Origin: Candidatus Cohnella colombiensis
Lineage (GTDB): Bacteria; Bacillota; Bacilli; Paenibacillales; Paenibacillaceae
Direction: 5' to 3'
Assembly (NCBI GenBank): GCA_029203125.1
Contig: CP119317.1
Location: 2,232,001 to 2,296,000, forward strand
DNA length: 64,000 bases
Position numbers and translations under genes: made by a program. The notes under the pieces are model-generated. The model saw only the letters and a list, made by a program, of their open reading frames with translations. It made no database searches and was not told the DNA's origin. Numbering within the stretch: position 1 is the stretch's first letter; the number at the start of each line of letters is the position of its first letter. Positions 60,965-64,000 of this stretch are shown here, in pieces.

Positions 60965-63046
60965 TCAGCCAGTCAACTTGGAAAAATCAGCAATCTGCTT
61001 AATATCATCAGCTACAAGTGACAATAGCGCCAAGCGATTGCGACGAATGGCTTCATCATCCGCCATGACCATTACCGCTTCGAAATAGGTAGCAACGGTA
61101 TCGCTCAGTGAGGACAATGCCGACAATGCAACGTCCATGTTCGGCTCGGCAAAGGCAGTCACAAATTGACCATGAGCATGTTGCCACGCTTCATATAGTG
61201 CCACTTCAGCAGCATCTGCGAACAGATGAGCATCCACTTGCTTCGAATCTGCTTTCGACGCTAGATTGCAAACACGATTGAACGCTTCAACAGCAGGGCG
61301 GAATGCCGCCTTATCCCCTTCAGCAGCGACAGCTTGTAGCGCCTTAGCCCGCAGCACAGTACGTCGAACATCCTCAACACCGGCACCAAGCACCGCATCA
61401 ACGACATCGTACCGAATCGCTTGCTCTGACAACACATTCTTAATACGCAAGTTGAAAAACTCCTGCATATCTTTGCTAATCTCATAAGCTTCACGCTTCA
61501 GTCCACGATCACTGTGAACCTCGAGTGCGATGCGGAATAACTCATCAAGTGGCAGTTCCATATCATGAGCGAGCAGCGTATTCACAATGCCCGCCGCTTG
61601 TCGACGCAGCGCATACGGATCCTGCGAGCCTGTCGGAATAATGCCGATGGAGAAGCAGCCTGCTATCGTATCGATTTTATCTGCAATCCCTACAATCGCA
61701 CCTACGATCGAAGCGGCAGGGGTGTCACCTGCATTACGTGGTGAATAATGCTCGTTAATTGCACGCGCAACGCTCTCGCGCTCGCCAGCTTTACGTGCAT
61801 AATCCTCACCCATAATGCCCTGAAGTTCAGGAAACTCATAGACCATCTGAGACACAAGGTCGAATTTGCAAATGTCAGCCGTGCGGCTAACATCCGCTTG
61901 AACCTCATCACTCGTTAACAATTGTTGTGCGATTCGATCTGCAATGACTCGAGTTCGGCGGATTTTATCAGCGACTGTACCCAGTTCTTCGTGATAGACG
62001 ACATTCTCAAGCTTCGCGAGCGCGTCCGCAATAACGAGCTTCTTATCTTCTTCATAGAAAAATTTTGCATCCGAAAGACGTGCGCGAAGCACTTTCTCAT
62101 TCCCTTTGGATACAGCGTCTAGCGACACTTGATCGCCATTACGCACAGTAACAAAATGAGGCAGCAATCGACCTGACTGATCGAACACTGGGAAGTAACG
62201 TTGATGCTCACGCATCGATGTGATCAGCACTTCCTGTGGAATGTGAAGGAATGAAGGATCGAAAGACCCGCTCAGCACCGTTGGTGTTTCAACAAGGAAC
62301 AGTACCTCTTCGAGCAAATCATCCTGAATTGCAATTTTCCAATTGCGCTCTGAAGCTAAGCTTTCAATGCCAGCCAAAATGACTTGCTTGCGCTCTTCTA
62401 CATCAACAATGACATTCTGAGCACTCAAGCGCTCTACATATAAGCTAGGTTCCTCAATAACCGTATCTTGACCTAAGAAACGATGACCGCGAGAAACATT
62501 TCCCGAAGCAACATCTGTAATTTCGAATGGAACGACTTCCTTGCCATACAGCGCTACCATCCAACGGATTGGACGAACATAGCGAAGCTCATAATTACCC
62601 CATCTCATGTTTTTCGGGAAAGTGAGTGACATAATCAATGCTGGTAGCGCTTCTGGCAACAGCGAAGCAGCTTCAACACCGATACTGCTCTTTAGTGCAA
62701 ATACATATTCGACATTTGCTACTTCTCGAATGAACAGCGTGTCGGGTTCGACATTTTGACTGCGTGCGAAACCAAGAGCAGGCTTACTCCACGCGCCAGA
62801 TTCATCGTATGCGATTTTACGGGACGGACCTTTAACTTCCTCATTGATATCAGATTGCTTATCTGCTAAATCACGAACAAGTACCGTTAATCGACGAGGT
62901 GTTGCATAGGCTTTAACTTCAGTAAAGCCAAGTCTGCTTTCTGTCAGCCACTTCTCTGTTTTATCTTTAAGCTGTTCCATCGCAGCACGCACGAAGCGAG
63001 CTGGAACCTCTTCTAAACCGATCTCCAGCAACAAATCTTTAACCAT
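60965..63046 (-). CDS. glyS: Glycyl-tRNA synthetase beta subunit
   Basis: 693 residues from the ATG at 63046 (MVKDLLLEIGLEEVPARFVR), with AAAGGGGCGG upstream. It joins GlyQ in an alpha2beta2 enzyme that charges tRNA-Gly. Seen: EEVKGPSRKIAYDESGAWSKPALGFARSQ, PKNMRWGNYELRYVRPIRWMVALYG, HRFLGQDTV, SMREHQRYFPVFDQ, then the HD-like region and the C-terminal anticodon-binding DALR-like domain. It overlaps the glyQ stop by 8 bases. Confidence 0.96.
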   Translation of the reverse strand: MVKDLLLEIGLEEVPARFVRAAMEQLKDKTEKWLTESRLGFTEVKAYATPRRLTVLVRDLADKQSDINEEVKGPSRKIAYDESGAWSKPALGFARSQNVEPDTLFIREVANVEYVFALKSSIGVEAASLLPEALPALIMSLTFPKNMRWGNYELRYVRPIRWMVALYGKEVVPFEITDVASGNVSRGHRFLGQDTVIEEPSLYVERLSAQNVIVDVEERKQVILAGIESLASERNWKIAIQDDLLEEVLFLVETPTVLSGSFDPSFLHIPQEVLITSMREHQRYFPVFDQSGRLLPHFVTVRNGDQVSLDAVSKGNEKVLRARLSDAKFFYEEDKKLVIADALAKLENVVYHEELGTVADKIRRTRVIADRIAQQLLTSDEVQADVSRTADICKFDLVSQMVYEFPELQGIMGEDYARKAGERESVARAINEHYSPRNAGDTPAASIVGAIVGIADKIDTIAGCFSIGIIPTGSQDPYALRRQAAGIVNTLLAHDMELPLDELFRIALEVHSDRGLKREAYEISKDMQEFFNLRIKNVLSEQAIRYDVVDAVLGAGVEDVRRTVLRAKALQAVAAEGDKAAFRPAVEAFNRVCNLASKADSKQVDAHLFADAAEVALYEAWQHAHGQFVTAFAEPNMDVALSALSSLSDTVATYFEAVMVMADDEAIRRNRLALLSLVADDIKQIADFSKLTG

Positions 63047-63926
63047 TGTGCACCGCCCCTTTCTTAAGTAGCGGGAATTCGAGCCGCTCTCGCTCCTGTA
63101 AATACGTAGCCGCAACTTGACGAGCCAAATTGCGCACTCTCGTAATATAACCTGTTCGTTCCGTTACACTGATCGCTCCTCTTGCATCAAGCAAGTTGAA
63201 AGTATGGGAACATTTCAGCACATAATCATAAGCTGGGAACACGAGATTGTGCTCCATTGCGCGTCTTGCTTCAGCTTCATAGGTGGAAAATAGCTGGAAC
63301 AGCATCGCAGGGTCAGAAACCTCAAACGTATATTTCGAATGCTCAAATTCAGGTTGTTTGAACACATCACCGTAAGCAACACCGTTTACCCATTCAAGGT
63401 CGAACACATTTTCTTTCTCTTGAATGTACGAAGCAAGTCGCTCCATCCCGTAAGTAATTTCAACTGCGACAGGATGACAGTCGATACCGCCAACTTGCTG
63501 GAAATACGTAAACTGTGTAATTTCCATTCCATCCAGCCATACTTCCCAACCAAGACCCCAAGCACCTAGCGTTGGTGATTCCCAGTTATCCTCGACGAAC
63601 CGAATGTCGTGATGAAGGGGATCAATACCAAGACGCTTCAGGCTTTCAAGATAGAGCTCCTGAATGTTGTCTGGTGACGGCTTCATAACGACTTGGAACT
63701 GATGATGCTGGTACAGACGGTTAGGATTTTCACCATACCGTCCATCTGCCGGTCTGCGCGACGGTTCTACATAGGCTACATTCCATGGCTCTGGGCCGAT
63801 TGTGCGTAGGAAGGTCATCGGGTTCATTGTGCCGGCACCCTTCTCTGTGTCATACGGCTGAACGACGATACAATTTTGTTCTGCCCAAAATTGCTGCAGC
63901 GTCAGCGTCATTTGTTGAAAATTCAT
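63039..63926 (-). CDS. glyQ: Glycyl-tRNA synthetase alpha subunit
   Basis: 295 residues, the catalytic alpha subunit of bacterial alpha2beta2 glycyl-tRNA synthetase. Class II motifs: FWAEQNCIVVQPYDTEKGAGTMNPMTFLR, NVAYVEPSRRPADGRYGENPNRLYQHHQFQVV, then LGAWGLGWEVWLDGMEITQFTYFQQVGG. AAGGAGAG precedes the start. It is the first gene of the glyQ-glyS-ppsR unit, with a probable leader terminator upstream at the window edge. Confidence 0.97.
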   Translation of the reverse strand: MNFQQMTLTLQQFWAEQNCIVVQPYDTEKGAGTMNPMTFLRTIGPEPWNVAYVEPSRRPADGRYGENPNRLYQHHQFQVVMKPSPDNIQELYLESLKRLGIDPLHHDIRFVEDNWESPTLGAWGLGWEVWLDGMEITQFTYFQQVGGIDCHPVAVEITYGMERLASYIQEKENVFDLEWVNGVAYGDVFKQPEFEHSKYTFEVSDPAMLFQLFSTYEAEARRAMEHNLVFPAYDYVLKCSHTFNLLDARGAISVTERTGYITRVRNLARQVAATYLQERERLEFPLLKKGAVHNG

Positions 63927-63985
63927 CGCTAATCTCTCCTTTTATTCGAATGGACGGACATTATTTTGACGTGTCAGAAGCAAAC

Positions 63986-64000
63986 AAAAAAGAGCCCCCC
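63986..64000 (-). terminator. Partial leader terminator upstream of glyQ (possible T-box)
   Basis: On the minus strand the window opens GGGGGGCTC followed by TTTTTT, 60 bases before the glyQ start. This looks like the 3' arm of a terminator. In Bacillales, glyQS is controlled by a glycine T-box riboswitch ending in such a terminator; the rest would lie outside the window. The gap to glyQ holds nothing else apparent. Confidence 0.5.

Noticed and set aside
1..64000. tRNA, rRNA, transposase or phage genes
   Set aside because: None recognised; the only mobile trace is the MITE-like unit without a transposase.

Overview
The window reads as a chromosomal segment of a spore-forming low-to-mid GC Firmicute of the Paenibacillaceae (Paenibacillus or a close relative). 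The case rests on the mraZ-rsmH-ftsL-pbpB-spoVD cluster, bacillithiol synthesis (bshC), sporulation-linked families (RsfA, YlaJ/YhcN, SpoVD), the YesM/YesN-controlled ABC sugar importers typical of Paenibacillus, and Gram-positive ribosome binding sites with frequent TTG and GTG starts. Most genes lie on the minus strand. The genus is inferred from gene content only.

Region 1 (1-12.4 kb) is a rearranged version of the Bacillus rsfA-panE-bshC-mraZ-rsmH-ftsL-pbpB-spoVD neighbourhood. Extra genes sit inside it: a DUF3397 membrane protein, ahcY and a DUF4349 lipoprotein. Between ahcY and the lipoprotein is a 528-bp gap holding a decayed tandem repeat and a G-rich octamer array. The mraZ leader carries a 10-bp-period repeat that looks like a MraZ operator. 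Region 2 (12.4-28.3 kb) holds midA-like methyltransferase, secreted and orphan proteins, and a yla-type block (PhoH/YlaK, YlaJ, LCP protein, YlaH, TypA). TerC, a cysteine desulfurase-ThiI pair, a lytic transglycosylase and DUF1540 and YpuI-like proteins follow.

Region 3 (28.4-52.9 kb) is the accessory, carbohydrate-facing part. A secreted subtilisin-like protease and a lipoprotein lead into two sugar-uptake clusters. Cluster A (31.6-41.1 kb) encodes a YesM kinase, a YesN regulator, two permeases, a binding protein and a large DUF6259-like glycoside-hydrolase candidate of unknown substrate. Cluster B (41.5-52.9 kb) encodes a YesN regulator, a YesM kinase, a binding protein, LplB/YtcP-type permeases, a GH8 exo-oligoxylanase, a GH67 alpha-glucuronidase and a Nif3-like protein. 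It fits import and cytoplasmic breakdown of aldouronates and xylo-oligosaccharides from glucuronoxylan, with cre sites for catabolite control. Neither cluster carries an ABC ATPase gene, so a shared ATPase encoded elsewhere is expected.

Region 4 (53.1-64 kb) is housekeeping: RNase P RNA, a Nif3/YqfO protein, trmK, a membrane protein, sigA (rpoD), dnaG, a YaiI/YqxD protein, the PEP-synthase regulator and glyS-glyQ. The apparent 3' arm of a leader terminator (possibly a T-box) lies at the window edge. The strongest unexplained signal is a pair of about 150-bp structured repeats at 30.3 and 41.3 kb. Both form the same double hairpin, and two base pairs have changed in a compensatory way. The 41.3-kb copy sits inside a MITE-like unit with imperfect terminal inverted repeats.
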